Shown: positions 1-7,775 of the stretch, piece by piece
Layout of the letters: each line of letters opens with the position of its first letter
Numbering within the stretch: position 1 is the stretch's first letter
DNA from: a virus
DNA length: 64,000 bases
Virus record (IMG/VR): IMGVR_UViG_3300027741_000040
Location: 1 to 64,000 of that record
Direction: 5' to 3' (one strand)
Position numbers and translations under genes: made by a program
The notes under the pieces: generated by a model
The model's database searches: none
Told to the model about the DNA's origin: nothing
The model's input: the letters and a program-made list of their open reading frames with translations, nothing else

Positions 1-650
1 CTAGCGCAAATATAATTATTAAAAGCGCTGTTACTGTGGCTCCAGTTTTAACTTCTGGAACTTTAAGTCTTGTAGATTCTATAGTAGTTGCTGCTGTGAC
101 AAATGCTATCACATCAGCCTCTTCAAGCATCATTACTTTAGCTAACTGTCAAATGCTAACTTCGGCATTAAGTAATGTCGCCCCAGTTGTACTAAGTGGA
201 TTTTATTCAATATTAAATTGCGTATATGATAAAACAAACTCAACACTAGTAGCATTGTCTGCAACTGGTGGATCTACAAATTCTATTGATTATTTTCAAT
301 ATATTAATGCTGACAAATTTATTACTCAAGGGGGAACCTCTTCTGACTATGTAAAGGGTGATGGATCGTTAGGACTATTACCAAACACTATTGTTTATAC
401 AACTGGCAATCAAGCTATTAGTGGAGTTAAAACTTTTAGTGACCTTCCGTTTGTTAATGGAACTGGAATTAGTATTAGTGGTCATACCCACACATCTTCT
501 AATATAATTGATTTTAATAGTAGTGTTAGTGGCTTATTACCAATTACCAACATAATTGCTGGAAATGGAATTAATGTTGCTATTAGTGGAACAACAATTA
601 GTGTAACTAATACTGGACCAAAACTTGGTACTATCATGGCTTTAAGTTAA
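1..650 (+). CDS. Tail-fibre-like protein, 5' truncated by window edge
   Basis: The reading frame is open from base 3 at the left edge to the TAA at 648-650, so the gene starts outside the window; the GTG at 36 is internal. The visible 216 or so residues are rich in Ser, Thr, Asn, Ile and Val with no charged core, as in beta-rich fibre shafts. A SGHTH motif near 475-492, followed by a NIxDFNSSVSGLLP-type segment and a short GNGI repeat, is the usual pattern at the distal end of many phage tail fibres. The following genes are also adhesin-like, which supports a receptor-binding role. It could equally be a head or neck fibre. The family is inferred from motif style only. Confidence 0.7.
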   Translation, partial: SANIIIKSAVTVAPVLTSGTLSLVDSIVVAAVTNAITSASSSIITLANCQMLTSALSNVAPVVLSGFYSILNCVYDKTNSTLVALSATGGSTNSIDYFQYINADKFITQGGTSSDYVKGDGSLGLLPNTIVYTTGNQAISGVKTFSDLPFVNGTGISISGHTHTSSNIIDFNSSVSGLLPITNIIAGNGINVAISGTTISVTNTGPKLGTIMALS

Positions 651-660
651 AGGTAAAAAT

Positions 661-1035
661 ATGGCTAATCCAAATATTAATAGTCCGTCTAGTGTTTATG
701 CTAATAATTCATCAGTTAGTTTAACTACTACTAATTCTACGTTATTGGTTAGTAATGTTGCTAGTAGTAATAAATTATTCTTAATAGATGGTATTACTGT
801 TGCTAACATTGATACAGCTAATGCTGTTACAGTAACTATAACTTTTTATCGTACAGTTGATAATTCTGGAACTGCTTATGAACTAGGATCAACAGTTAGT
901 ATTCCCGCTAATTCCTCATTAATTATTGTTGATAAAAACCAAGGAGTTAGCTTACTAGAAGCTCAATCAATTTATGCTACAGCAGGAACAGCAAATAAAT
1001 TAAAAATTAATACTAGTTGGAAGGAGTATTCTTAA
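661..1035 (+). CDS. Small beta-rich virion protein, unknown function
   Basis: This is a 124-residue protein with no recognised catalytic motif. After a Ser/Asn-rich start it alternates hydrophobic and polar residues, suggesting a single beta-sandwich. An AAAGG ribosome-binding site overlaps the stop of the preceding fibre gene, and its own stop overlaps the ATG of the next gene (TAATG), so it is translationally coupled on both sides. Size and position resemble the protein at 3220-3603, but I cannot show they are homologous. A small fibre-associated or decoration protein is a reasonable guess from context only. Confidence 0.6.
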   Translation: MANPNINSPSSVYANNSSVSLTTTNSTLLVSNVASSNKLFLIDGITVANIDTANAVTVTITFYRTVDNSGTAYELGSTVSIPANSSLIIVDKNQGVSLLEAQSIYATAGTANKLKINTSWKEYS

Positions 1036-1946
1036 TGAGAGTTAGAGGAGGATTAATAGGATCTAATCCATCAGTATCTCAAAATGCTGCTAGTAACATA
1101 TGGCATATTAGAGATGCTGAATCTTATAGTAGATCTAACAATTGGCCTGCGCTTCCAGGTGCGCCAACGAGTGTTTCTGGAACGGCTGGCAATACGCAGG
1201 TGGCTTTAACGTGGACGGCTCCAGCTTCAAACGGTGGTTTTGCCATTACCGATTACGCAATTCAATATTCAAGCAACAGCGGCAGCACATGGACTACGTT
1301 CAGCGGTCGCACGGCGTCTGCGACTGCGAGTCAGGTTGTGACCGGACTGACTAACGGAACGGCGTATGTGTTCCGCGTGGCTGCGAAAACGGCGCTTGGA
1401 ACCGGAGCTTATTCCACGCAAAGCGCTAGCGTCACTCCTGTCAACACGCAGACAACAACGCTCACCTCCGGTGGCGGAAGCAATAGCTGGAGATGGCAGG
1501 CAGATGGGTATGTCGATGCGACTGCGTCCAGCGGCAGCCAATTTATAATTGGCAATGTCGATGGCTCAACGGCTGCTTATTCTGGTTGGCGAACGACATG
1601 GTCTGTCTCGCCAAAGCCGGCATCGGTCGCGTCCGCAACACTGACGTTTCCAACCGGCAGCGTTGCAGGGGCGGCGTTCTCTATCGTCATTCGCGGATGC
1701 GCTGCCGACAACGCCGGCACGCTATTGACAGGTGACTCGCAAACTAGCGCCTCTGTGTCCGTCACCCGTCCAAGTTCTGGGAATCTCGTTGCTGATGTGA
1801 CCTCTATCGTAAATCAGATTATCGGGCGTGCGGGCTGGGTGTCTGGAAACTCGTTAGTTTTCTACCTGCTGCCGTCTGGGCAGGGTGCAGACTGCGATTG
1901 GCGAATGACCTCTGACACCGCCGGCATGCTGTCGATCACATGGTAG
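1035..1946 (+). CDS. Fibronectin type III and beta-sandwich protein, chimeric composition
   Basis: The start is the ATG at 1035, with AAGGAG at 1021-1026 and a TAATG overlap with the previous stop; a TTG 18 bases upstream is not needed. The 303-residue product has a short N-terminal stretch in the local AT-rich style. A fibronectin type III domain follows at about residues 38-135 (PGAPTSV start, DYxIQYS strand, GLTNGTAYVFRV strand). The C-terminal region of about 165 residues resembles DNRLRE-like carbohydrate-binding sandwiches (ASATLTF, DVTSIVNQIIGRAGW). Such domains usually bind glycans or decorate virions. The DNA becomes abruptly GC-rich from about 1143, so the gene is probably a recombination chimera. 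The FN3 call is firm and the C-terminal call tentative. Confidence 0.8.
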   Translation: MRVRGGLIGSNPSVSQNAASNIWHIRDAESYSRSNNWPALPGAPTSVSGTAGNTQVALTWTAPASNGGFAITDYAIQYSSNSGSTWTTFSGRTASATASQVVTGLTNGTAYVFRVAAKTALGTGAYSTQSASVTPVNTQTTTLTSGGGSNSWRWQADGYVDATASSGSQFIIGNVDGSTAAYSGWRTTWSVSPKPASVASATLTFPTGSVAGAAFSIVIRGCAADNAGTLLTGDSQTSASVSVTRPSSGNLVADVTSIVNQIIGRAGWVSGNSLVFYLLPSGQGADCDWRMTSDTAGMLSITW

Positions 1947-2095
1947 TTCCACTCCATATGAAATCACTCCTCCTAGACCTCATCGTCACCAGTGCCGTCA
2001 CTGGATTCTGCCTGTGGCGTTGGTCAACGCTGCTGCCTCGCGTGATGCAAGCGATTCAGCCCGTGGCGGCTGCGCGAGATTTACGCAGACGATAT
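1143..2095. other. GC-rich island, probable recent import
   Basis: Base composition changes sharply within the fibronectin gene. For example, bases 1381-1440 hold 35 G+C of 60, against 18 of 60 at 781-840. The island covers the FN3 and C-terminal domains of one gene and nearly all of the small membrane ORF after it, then returns to AT-rich sequence just before 2100. A recombination import from a higher-GC phage or host is the simplest reading. Confidence 0.7.
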
Positions 2096-2122
2096 AATAC
2101 TTTGGGAAAGTTTACAACCTAG
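1940..2122 (+). CDS. Small putative membrane protein in the GC-rich island
   Basis: This 60-residue ORF starts at the ATG at 1940, overlapping the previous stop by seven bases; an internal ATG at 1958 would give 54 residues. Residues 8-26 form one hydrophobic segment (LLLDLIVTSAVTGFCLW) followed by an Arg-rich tail, as in single-pass membrane proteins. Both this ORF and the end of its neighbour share the GC-rich composition, so they probably arrived together. In a donor phage this position could hold a holin or spanin-like gene, but nothing here proves that. It may be a non-functional remnant. Confidence 0.4.
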   Translation: MVVPLHMKSLLLDLIVTSAVTGFCLWRWSTLLPRVMQAIQPVAAARDLRRRYNTLGKFTT

Positions 2123-2136
2123 TGTATAGTATACTA
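2121..2136 (+). promoter_or_regulatory. GTGTAT-type element, candidate late promoter
   Basis: AGTGTATAGTATACTA lies 36 bases before the LamG gene start. It is the most divergent of six intergenic GTGTAT elements found 31-47 bases before a start codon in this window. It sits directly after the GC-rich island. Confidence 0.3.
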
Positions 2137-2157
2137 GTTATTTAATAAGGAATTAAT

Positions 2158-2997
2158 ATGCCTCTTTCAAGAATACAATTATATCAAGGTAGTCCTATTC
2201 CTTCTGGATATAATGCTCCCAGCATATCTGGACAAATAGCCTATGATGGTAATCATTTTTATATAGCAGGAGCCAATAATACTTGGTTAAGAACACAACT
2301 AAGTTCTTGGTCCTCTTCTGCATCTGACACAAGTTTTTCATCAGTTTCATTGCTAATGAATTTTGAAGGAAATTTTCTTGATCAATCATCAAACCCCAAA
2401 ACACTAACAGCCTCGGGAGGTATTAGCACCTCTATCATCCAATCAAGATCCGGGTCATCCTCTGCATTATTTGATGGAATTAATGACTCTATAGGGGTTT
2501 CTGATAGTAATAATAATTTAGTATTAGGGAGTGGAGATTATACTGTCGAGGCATGGGTTTATCCATTAGTCTATAATCAAGAAACATTAATTGGTAATAG
2601 GAATTTTAGTAAAGATTTGATAATAATATCAGCAGACAATACATATTTTTTTATTGCTAATGATTATTCTGGAACAGCAGGACAATTAGCGTATTATAGT
2701 ACCGACACTGCCGCCGCTATTGGTCTATATTCATCTCAAAAAATATCTAGAAATATATGGAGTCATATTGCTTGGTGTAGATCTGGGTCAACATTAAAAT
2801 CTTTTATTAATGGAAGTCAAGTTGCATCAATAACAGAAACAAGAACATATTCTCAGTCTCTTGCTCGTATTGGCGCTACTCCAGATAATGCTGGAAGATT
2901 TTTTAATGGTTATATCGATTCATTAAGGATAACAAAGGGAATAGCGAGATATACCACCAGTTTCACTGTTCCAATAACATCATTTCCTACTTATTAA
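2158..2997 (+). CDS. LamG / concanavalin A-like virion protein
   Basis: The gene encodes 279 residues. The first 50 or so match a common phage head or fibre N-terminus (SISGQIAYDGNHFYIA then a W). Residues about 60-279 form a LamG-like lectin sandwich: VSLLMNFEGN start, SSALFDGINDSI, GDYTVEAWVYP, NIWSHIAWCRSG, INGSQVAS, and a final YIDSLRITKGIARYT strand. LamG folds bind sugars or glycoproteins, so host-surface binding is likely. The same fold recurs in the 1729-residue protein at 37288, with an almost identical closing motif, which suggests domain shuffling within this genome. AAGG precedes the start by about seven bases. Confidence 0.85.
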   Translation: MPLSRIQLYQGSPIPSGYNAPSISGQIAYDGNHFYIAGANNTWLRTQLSSWSSSASDTSFSSVSLLMNFEGNFLDQSSNPKTLTASGGISTSIIQSRSGSSSALFDGINDSIGVSDSNNNLVLGSGDYTVEAWVYPLVYNQETLIGNRNFSKDLIIISADNTYFFIANDYSGTAGQLAYYSTDTAAAIGLYSSQKISRNIWSHIAWCRSGSTLKSFINGSQVASITETRTYSQSLARIGATPDNAGRFFNGYIDSLRITKGIARYTTSFTVPITSFPTY

Positions 2998-3006
2998 ATT
3001 TATAAT

Positions 3007-3210
3007 ATGTCACTATCATACAATAATTCAATCTTAGCTCAAACTATTACTGTTAGCGGTACCAACAATACCTCGGTCACTGGAGTACTAACATCTACTA
3101 GTGGTAATTTTACTAATAATCTACAAATAGGTAGTAATAATTTGACAACATCTAATACTCTTAATATAATAAATAGTGCAAATTTTTATCTATGGTCTAA
3201 TTTCAGATAG
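3007..3210 (+). CDS. Short fibre-like ORF, possibly a remnant
   Basis: This 67-residue Ser/Thr/Asn-rich peptide contains SGTNNTSVTGVLTSTSGNF, typical of repeated fibre-shaft segments. It begins nine bases after the LamG stop with no clear ribosome-binding site, and ends shortly before a good one (TAGGAG) belonging to the next gene. Codon composition matches the AT-rich surroundings. It may be a genuine small fibre subunit or the decayed end of a longer fibre gene; I cannot decide. Confidence 0.4.
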   Translation: MSLSYNNSILAQTITVSGTNNTSVTGVLTSTSGNFTNNLQIGSNNLTTSNTLNIINSANFYLWSNFR

Positions 3211-3219
3211 GAGCTTATT

Positions 3220-3603
3220 ATGGCAGCTAGTCCAGTTTTCGCAGTAACACCAAGAATGGCGTCGGTTTCGATAGCAACAGCAGATGCTAGTTATACAGCA
3301 CCAAGTAGCGTTGGAACTTTAATAACAGGGGCTTCAACAGGAACTAGAGTAGCAGAAATTGTGGTAAAATGTGCTGCGACTAGTGCTGCTGCTATTGTTA
3401 GAATATTTTTATACGATGGTACTAATTATTGGTTATTTGACGAAGTCACCGTAGCTGCTGCAACAGGCTCTTCAACTGTTCAGCAAACTAGAGTAAGTAC
3501 CACATACAATAATTTGATTTTACCAAGTGCTTCATGGTCAGTAAGAGTGACTACGTCGGTTGCACAGGCTACTCACGTTACGGCTTTAGGAGCAGACTTA
3601 TAA
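3220..3603 (+). CDS. Small Ala/Thr/Val-rich virion protein, unknown function
   Basis: The product is 127 residues, with TAGGAG nine bases before the ATG. It is rich in Ala, Ser, Thr and Val with regular beta-strand alternation, including a central IVRIFLYDGTNYWLFDEV segment, and resembles small phage proteins found among fibre genes. Its stop overlaps the ATG of the glycine-rich gene (TAATG), so the two are translationally coupled. The coupling suggests the products act together, perhaps as a fibre tip and its partner. No enzymatic motif is visible. Confidence 0.6.
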   Translation: MAASPVFAVTPRMASVSIATADASYTAPSSVGTLITGASTGTRVAEIVVKCAATSAAAIVRIFLYDGTNYWLFDEVTVAAATGSSTVQQTRVSTTYNNLILPSASWSVRVTTSVAQATHVTALGADL

Positions 3604-4472
3604 TGAATCAGGGTATTTATGCAATTGGTGGTGCTACAATAGCATCAGTACCGTATGGTATCAATGGGGTTACTGCGCCAACTAGCGTTAGAGTACTTGT
3701 TGTTGGTGGAGGTGGTGCTGGCGGTTCTGGTGGTGCATCAGCAACCATTGGCGGTGGCGGCGGTGGTGGCGCGGTCGTTGAGCAGACTGTTTCTGTGACT
3801 TTAAATACAGCTATTTCTGTTACTGTTGGTGCAGGCGGAGCCGGGTCTGTTACAACCAGCATTAGAAGTAGCTACGGTAACTCTAGTAGATTTGATAATG
3901 TGTTTGCTATTGGCGGCGGCAGTGGAGGAATAAACGATAGTAACGGAACTCCTGCTCCCTATGTTCGCCTTGGTGGTAATGGAGCAAGTGGAGGGGGGAG
4001 ATCAGCAACGACCGGTAATGTTGGAGACACCGTAGGCGTATCTATAACTGGTACTGGTTTCTCTGGCGCTACTGGAGATGGTTTTAATCCTGGAGGAGGT
4101 GGAGGTGCTGGTGCTGCTGGCTCGAATAATGGTACAGGAGGTGCCGGTAGAACTGCTAATCTGAATGGTGTAACTTATGCTGGTGGTGGTGGTGGAGGTA
4201 GAGGTTCGGCTGGAGGAACAGGCGGAGGTGGTGCTGGTGGCTCATCTGGTGTAGCGGCAATAGCAGGAACATCTAATACTGGAGGTGGCGGTGGTGGTGC
4301 TTTTGCCGCTTCTACAGCTACTGGTACTGGTGGAAGCGGAGTTGTTGTTATTCGATGCTCTGCAAGTTTAAATATTAGGCTAGGAGTCGGTTTAACTTAC
4401 ATAATTTCTACAATTAGTGGAGATAAGTTAATTACAATTACAGCAGGAACAGATACTGTTACTTTTTTCTAA
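3603..4472 (+). CDS. Glycine-rich adhesin-like protein
   Basis: The start is the ATG at 3603, coupled to the previous stop; a longer ORF beginning at 3534 would overlap its neighbour by 70 bases without benefit. The 289-residue protein opens with a short hydrophobic region, then VRVLVVGGGGAGGSGG and repeated poly-glycine blocks (GGGGGGG, GGGGGAGAAG, GGGGGGRGS) spaced by short polar loops. Such patterns form polyglycine-II sandwiches in phage receptor-binding adhesins such as the Gp38 proteins of T-even-like phages. The last 50 residues lack glycine runs and look like a beta-strand cap. A role as tail-fibre tip adhesin is inferred from composition and neighbours. Confidence 0.7.
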   Translation: MNQGIYAIGGATIASVPYGINGVTAPTSVRVLVVGGGGAGGSGGASATIGGGGGGGAVVEQTVSVTLNTAISVTVGAGGAGSVTTSIRSSYGNSSRFDNVFAIGGGSGGINDSNGTPAPYVRLGGNGASGGGRSATTGNVGDTVGVSITGTGFSGATGDGFNPGGGGGAGAAGSNNGTGGAGRTANLNGVTYAGGGGGGRGSAGGTGGGGAGGSSGVAAIAGTSNTGGGGGGAFAASTATGTGGSGVVVIRCSASLNIRLGVGLTYIISTISGDKLITITAGTDTVTFF

Positions 4473-4484
4473 AAGGATATTAAT

Positions 4485-4799
4485 ATGGCTCATTATGCAT
4501 TTTTAGACACAAACAATATGGTAACAGAAGTTATAGTTGGTAAAAATGAAAATGAAAATAATATTGATTGGGAACAGCATTATGGTGAATTTAGAGGACA
4601 AAAATGTAAACGAACTTCATATAATACGGTTGGTGGAGCTCATAACAGAGGTGGAGTTCCATACCGAAAAAATTATGCTGGAATAGGTTATGTTTTTAGA
4701 GAAGACATAAATGTTCCAGAAGGAGCTTTTGTTCCACCTTGTCCTGGTGAGGAATATGTTTTAGATGAGACTACCGGATTATGGATTATTCCGAATTAG
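4485..4799 (+). CDS. Conserved small phage protein, unknown function
   Basis: The gene encodes 104 residues, with AAAAGG 8-13 bases before the ATG. The arrangement MAHYAFLDxNNxVTEVIVG, then KCKRTSYNT, GGVPYRKNYAGIGY, and a terminal VLDETTGLWI is a pattern I recognise from hypothetical proteins encoded among structural genes of marine and freshwater phages. It has no transmembrane segment or known catalytic motif. Its compact charged and aromatic composition differs from the low-complexity fibre proteins before it. A small tail or fibre-associated function is possible but unproven. Confidence 0.7.
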   Translation: MAHYAFLDTNNMVTEVIVGKNENENNIDWEQHYGEFRGQKCKRTSYNTVGGAHNRGGVPYRKNYAGIGYVFREDINVPEGAFVPPCPGEEYVLDETTGLWIIPN

Positions 4800-4834
4800 C
4801 CATTTAATTTAAAATTCTATGCCCTTCACTATAA

Positions 4835-4844
4835 GGTGTATTAA
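4835..4844 (+). promoter_or_regulatory. GGTGTATTAA element, candidate late promoter
   Basis: GGTGTATTAA lies in the 80-base gap before the neck-type gene, 45 bases upstream of its ATG. It shares GGTGTAT with four other intergenic copies, and a fifth has AGTGTAT. The position marks a change from fibre genes to neck genes. Confidence 0.35.
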
Positions 4845-4879
4845 AGGCTAGACATTCTATCCTTCTAAAAGGGTCAAAT

Positions 4880-5395
4880 ATGAGCTGGAAAAAAGAAATT
4901 CCTATTATTGTACGAACTCTTATCAATGATTTATCAGAAATCCCCACATATTCTGACGAAAGATTACTACAAATCATATCAGTAGCGGCCAAATATGTTC
5001 AATTTGATGTTGTTTTAGATAATCCATATACTATAGATGTTGTTCGTCCAAATATTAGTCCAGATCCGACAGTTAATGATGATAGTATTTTTATTAGTCT
5101 GGTGTCATTAAAATCAGCTTGTATAGTCGATCAAAGTGTTTTGCGAACAAAGGCTGCTTTGGAAGGTATTAGGGCGGCACTTGGTCCAGCACAGCTTAGT
5201 GTTGGTGGTAGTTTAGCAGGATTGAAGATGATTATCGAAGAAGGTCCATGCGCAGCTTACGAAGAACTAACATCTCACTGGGATGTTCGAGAAGCAACTG
5301 CTATTCGCGCTATTCTTAGTCCGTTTGTTGGTAATCGTTTTGACCCAACAAGCCTAACATATCCTGGCGACCCAAGAAGAAATATGTTTTCATAA
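4880..5395 (+). CDS. Probable neck or head-tail connector protein
   Basis: The 171-residue soluble protein starts with an amphipathic helical region (MSWKKEIPIIVRTLINDL), passes through a mixed middle, and ends in a conserved-looking SVGGSLAGLKMIIEEGPCAAYEEL helix and PFVGNRFDP loop. Helical content and size fit head-completion or adaptor proteins. It is the first of a run of non-fibre genes (4880-8701) that lead directly to the tail-tube genes, which is where connector and tail-completion genes normally sit. No specific family can be asserted from the sequence alone. Confidence 0.5.
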   Translation: MSWKKEIPIIVRTLINDLSEIPTYSDERLLQIISVAAKYVQFDVVLDNPYTIDVVRPNISPDPTVNDDSIFISLVSLKSACIVDQSVLRTKAALEGIRAALGPAQLSVGGSLAGLKMIIEEGPCAAYEELTSHWDVREATAIRAILSPFVGNRFDPTSLTYPGDPRRNMFS

Positions 5396-5408
5396 AAAGG
5401 ATCCAATT

Positions 5409-6425
5409 ATGGCAGCAGCTACATATAATTTTAATATCGAACAAGGTTCTGATTTTATTCTTAAATTTCAATATAATGATGAAAATAATATACCTGTTAA
5501 TTTAAGTGGCAAATGTGTTGTTTTAAGATGGGCACAAAATGACGGAGGTGGAAAAGTCTTCTCAACGTCTGTTCCAGCAAGTTTGGAAAATGAAGATAGT
5601 GGATATTCATTAGTAGCCGATTCTCAGGGCACAATTACACTACAAATTTCAGCCCAAAAAACTAAACTATACTCATTCACTTCTGCTACCTATGATTTAG
5701 ATATTATCGAAACAGATGGTATTCTCAAAAAGAATACTAGACTATCAACTGGAAGTGTTGGTATTCTAAGAAGAAATTTTGATATTATTACAGACTGTAC
5801 TACACTAAGCTTAAATCCAGATATTCCACCACCAACACTCACACCAACAGTCACAAGCATAGCAACCACAGGTATCACTCCTACCCCGACCACAGCATTG
5901 CAAAATATTGATTTGTGTATGCCAGAAGATTGTCTAGAGCTTGATATCTATTCAGTAGTTTATTCTGGATCGGGACTAAGTATAGCTGATAATTCAAATA
6001 ATAGTGGAATAATACATACTACAGACAGTAGACTAATAGAGAATATAGAAGTAGCTATCAACGGACTCACCCATTCTGCTGCCCAAGACTTGACATTTTT
6101 ATTAGCTCCTCCTTCTGGAGATACAGTTTTACTATCTGCAAATACTAAGATAGCTAATTATAAAGATAATTTTAGTTTTATGTTTTCTAATAAGGCTATT
6201 GGAGATCAATATTTGAATACTGTTTCTCATGGCGGATTGTGCAATATTTATGATAAGACTAATATTACCAAATTCAATAATAGTACTTTAGTCAGCACCT
6301 TGAGCAATCTGTTCAATTATTCCAATACTGGAAATTGGACTTTATATGTTAATGATAATGATATTGGAGCATCTGGATCCATTAGCTCATGGAAACTTAT
6401 TGTAACCTATATACCAGCTGGATAA
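5409..6425 (+). CDS. Virion protein with N-terminal phage domain and P/Homo B-like domain
   Basis: The 338-residue product has three parts. Residues 1-125 form a beta domain common in phage structural proteins (NFNIEQGSDFILKFQY, YDLDII strand). Residues about 140-170 are a Thr/Pro linker (TPTVTSIATTG, TPTPTTA). Residues about 180-338 resemble the P/Homo B domain of proprotein convertases: IENIEVAINGLTHSAAQDLTF, LLAPPSGDTV, GNWTLYVNDNDIGASGSISSW and a closing LIVTY strand. In bacteria this domain accompanies secreted proteases; here no protease is fused, so a binding or stabilising role is more likely. The linker style matches the TPT repeats of the 1729-residue protein. Confidence 0.75.
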   Translation: MAAATYNFNIEQGSDFILKFQYNDENNIPVNLSGKCVVLRWAQNDGGGKVFSTSVPASLENEDSGYSLVADSQGTITLQISAQKTKLYSFTSATYDLDIIETDGILKKNTRLSTGSVGILRRNFDIITDCTTLSLNPDIPPPTLTPTVTSIATTGITPTPTTALQNIDLCMPEDCLELDIYSVVYSGSGLSIADNSNNSGIIHTTDSRLIENIEVAINGLTHSAAQDLTFLLAPPSGDTVLLSANTKIANYKDNFSFMFSNKAIGDQYLNTVSHGGLCNIYDKTNITKFNNSTLVSTLSNLFNYSNTGNWTLYVNDNDIGASGSISSWKLIVTYIPAG

Positions 6426-6428
6426 TCT

Positions 6429-6623
6429 ATGAATATACAAAGTTTATCATTTAATAAATATACATTATCCGCAACTATACCACATAATGTAATCGTTTAT
6501 AGTGATGACAACAATACACACACAGTAACACTAAATAGATTTCCACTAGTAGCAGATATTACAAAAAAAGAAATAATTGGCGCTACATTTAAACAACCTA
6601 ATAAAACTATATATTATGTTTGA
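6429..6623 (+). CDS. Small hypothetical protein
   Basis: This 64-residue ORF starts four bases after the previous stop and overlaps the next gene by eight bases, a spacing typical of real genes in this operon. The sequence is beta-rich (KYTLSATIPHNVIVYSDD, HTVTLNRF) with no cysteine or transmembrane segment. Nothing identifies its function; a small neck or tail accessory subunit is possible. Confidence 0.5.
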   Translation: MNIQSLSFNKYTLSATIPHNVIVYSDDNNTHTVTLNRFPLVADITKKEIIGATFKQPNKTIYYV

Positions 6624-7137
6624 AAATTTAATTACCAAAGAATTTAAGGCGCTTTTTAATGATGCTATTGATACAATAGTAGCTCAAAACGGACTATCTG
6701 TTCCTTGTCGTTTAAACTATTCTGGAGAGACTAATTCAACTCTTTGTCCTAATTGCGAATATGATTCAATTTCTAAGCTATCTGCAAATATCTATAAGAC
6801 TGGTGGTCCTGTAGTTTTTCCAAATAATCACATATGTCCAGTATGTATGGGTATAGGCATTATTAAGAGTGATTCATCAGAAGTGTTATATATGGCAGCC
6901 ATATTTGATAGTAAATATTTTGTGAATTGGTCAACAGATGTTGTAAATATACCAGGAGGAATGGTCCAAACAATATGTCCTATAACATATTTGTCCAAAA
7001 TCCGTAATGCTAATGAAGTTGTTTTTGATACCAGTATTGAAAATTATGGTAGTTATGTTTACGAAAGAACTGGAGATCCTATGCCAGCGGGTTTAGGAGA
7101 TAATAGATATATAATTACAATGTGGAAACGCAAATGA
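6616..7137 (+). CDS. Zinc-ribbon-containing neck/tail protein
   Basis: The start is taken at the ATG at 6616 (MFENLITKEFK), which overlaps the previous stop by eight bases; an earlier ATG at 6577 adds only an unlikely 13-residue leader. The 174-residue protein carries CPNC at about residues 36-39 and CPVC at about 75-78, separated by a Tyr/Gly loop (IYKTGGPVVF). This is a four-cysteine zinc-ribbon pattern seen in small phage virion proteins encoded near connector genes. The zinc site is probably structural. No catalytic residues are evident. Confidence 0.65.
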   Translation: MFENLITKEFKALFNDAIDTIVAQNGLSVPCRLNYSGETNSTLCPNCEYDSISKLSANIYKTGGPVVFPNNHICPVCMGIGIIKSDSSEVLYMAAIFDSKYFVNWSTDVVNIPGGMVQTICPITYLSKIRNANEVVFDTSIENYGSYVYERTGDPMPAGLGDNRYIITMWKRK

Positions 7138-7775
7138 ACCTATCACTCACCATACTAGAAAGTGATAGTCAAATTAGGTCTTTAATATTAGAACAAATTA
7201 AAAAGGAGATAAATGAATCTATTTCTAAATCAATACCTAAAATTACTAACGAAATTAAATTAGCAGTAGTCTTGGCATTAAAAGCAGAACCAGAATATCA
7301 ATCATTAATTGGTGGCGAACTAAAAGCAGAGCTTGGTATACCAGATGTTGGACAGGTTGATGGGGTTATTGATCTTATGGTAGAGACACTTAAAGTGAGA
7401 ACCATACCCATTAAACCGGGTTCTTTTGGATTATCCGGAGGATTTGAACTCACAATGCTTGAATCTTCAGACCTAGGAGGAGTTATCTCTGCTCCACCAG
7501 CATATGTAACAGATATTAAGGGCTATTCATTACCATGGTTGGAGTGGCTGTGTTTAAGAAATAATGAGATTATAGTGAAAAATTTTGATATTAAATATGG
7601 TCCAAGTCCTAATTCAAGATCAGGGATGGGTATTATGGTTCCTTCTTCAAGTTCTTGGAGAGTACCTCCGGCATTTGCTGGTTCTAGCAATAAAAACTGG
7701 ACCACCAGAGCAATAGAAAGAGTTGAGTCACAAGTGTATAGTATTATACAAAAAAATATTGAGGCAAATATATGA
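7134..7775 (+). CDS. Probable tail-completion or neck protein
   Basis: The preferred start is the ATG at 7134, giving an ATGA overlap with the previous gene and a GGAAA sequence upstream; an ATG at 7122 is the alternative. The 213-residue product has an N-terminal helical half and a C-terminal segment, LPWLEWLCLRNNEIIVKNFDIKYGP then WRVPPAFAGSSNKNWTTRAIE, that I recognise from conserved hypothetical proteins among connector genes of marine phages. It ends with ATGA coupling to the next gene. A tail-terminator or tail-completion role is inferred from position. Confidence 0.55.
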   Translation: MNLSLTILESDSQIRSLILEQIKKEINESISKSIPKITNEIKLAVVLALKAEPEYQSLIGGELKAELGIPDVGQVDGVIDLMVETLKVRTIPIKPGSFGLSGGFELTMLESSDLGGVISAPPAYVTDIKGYSLPWLEWLCLRNNEIIVKNFDIKYGPSPNSRSGMGIMVPSSSSWRVPPAFAGSSNKNWTTRAIERVESQVYSIIQKNIEANI

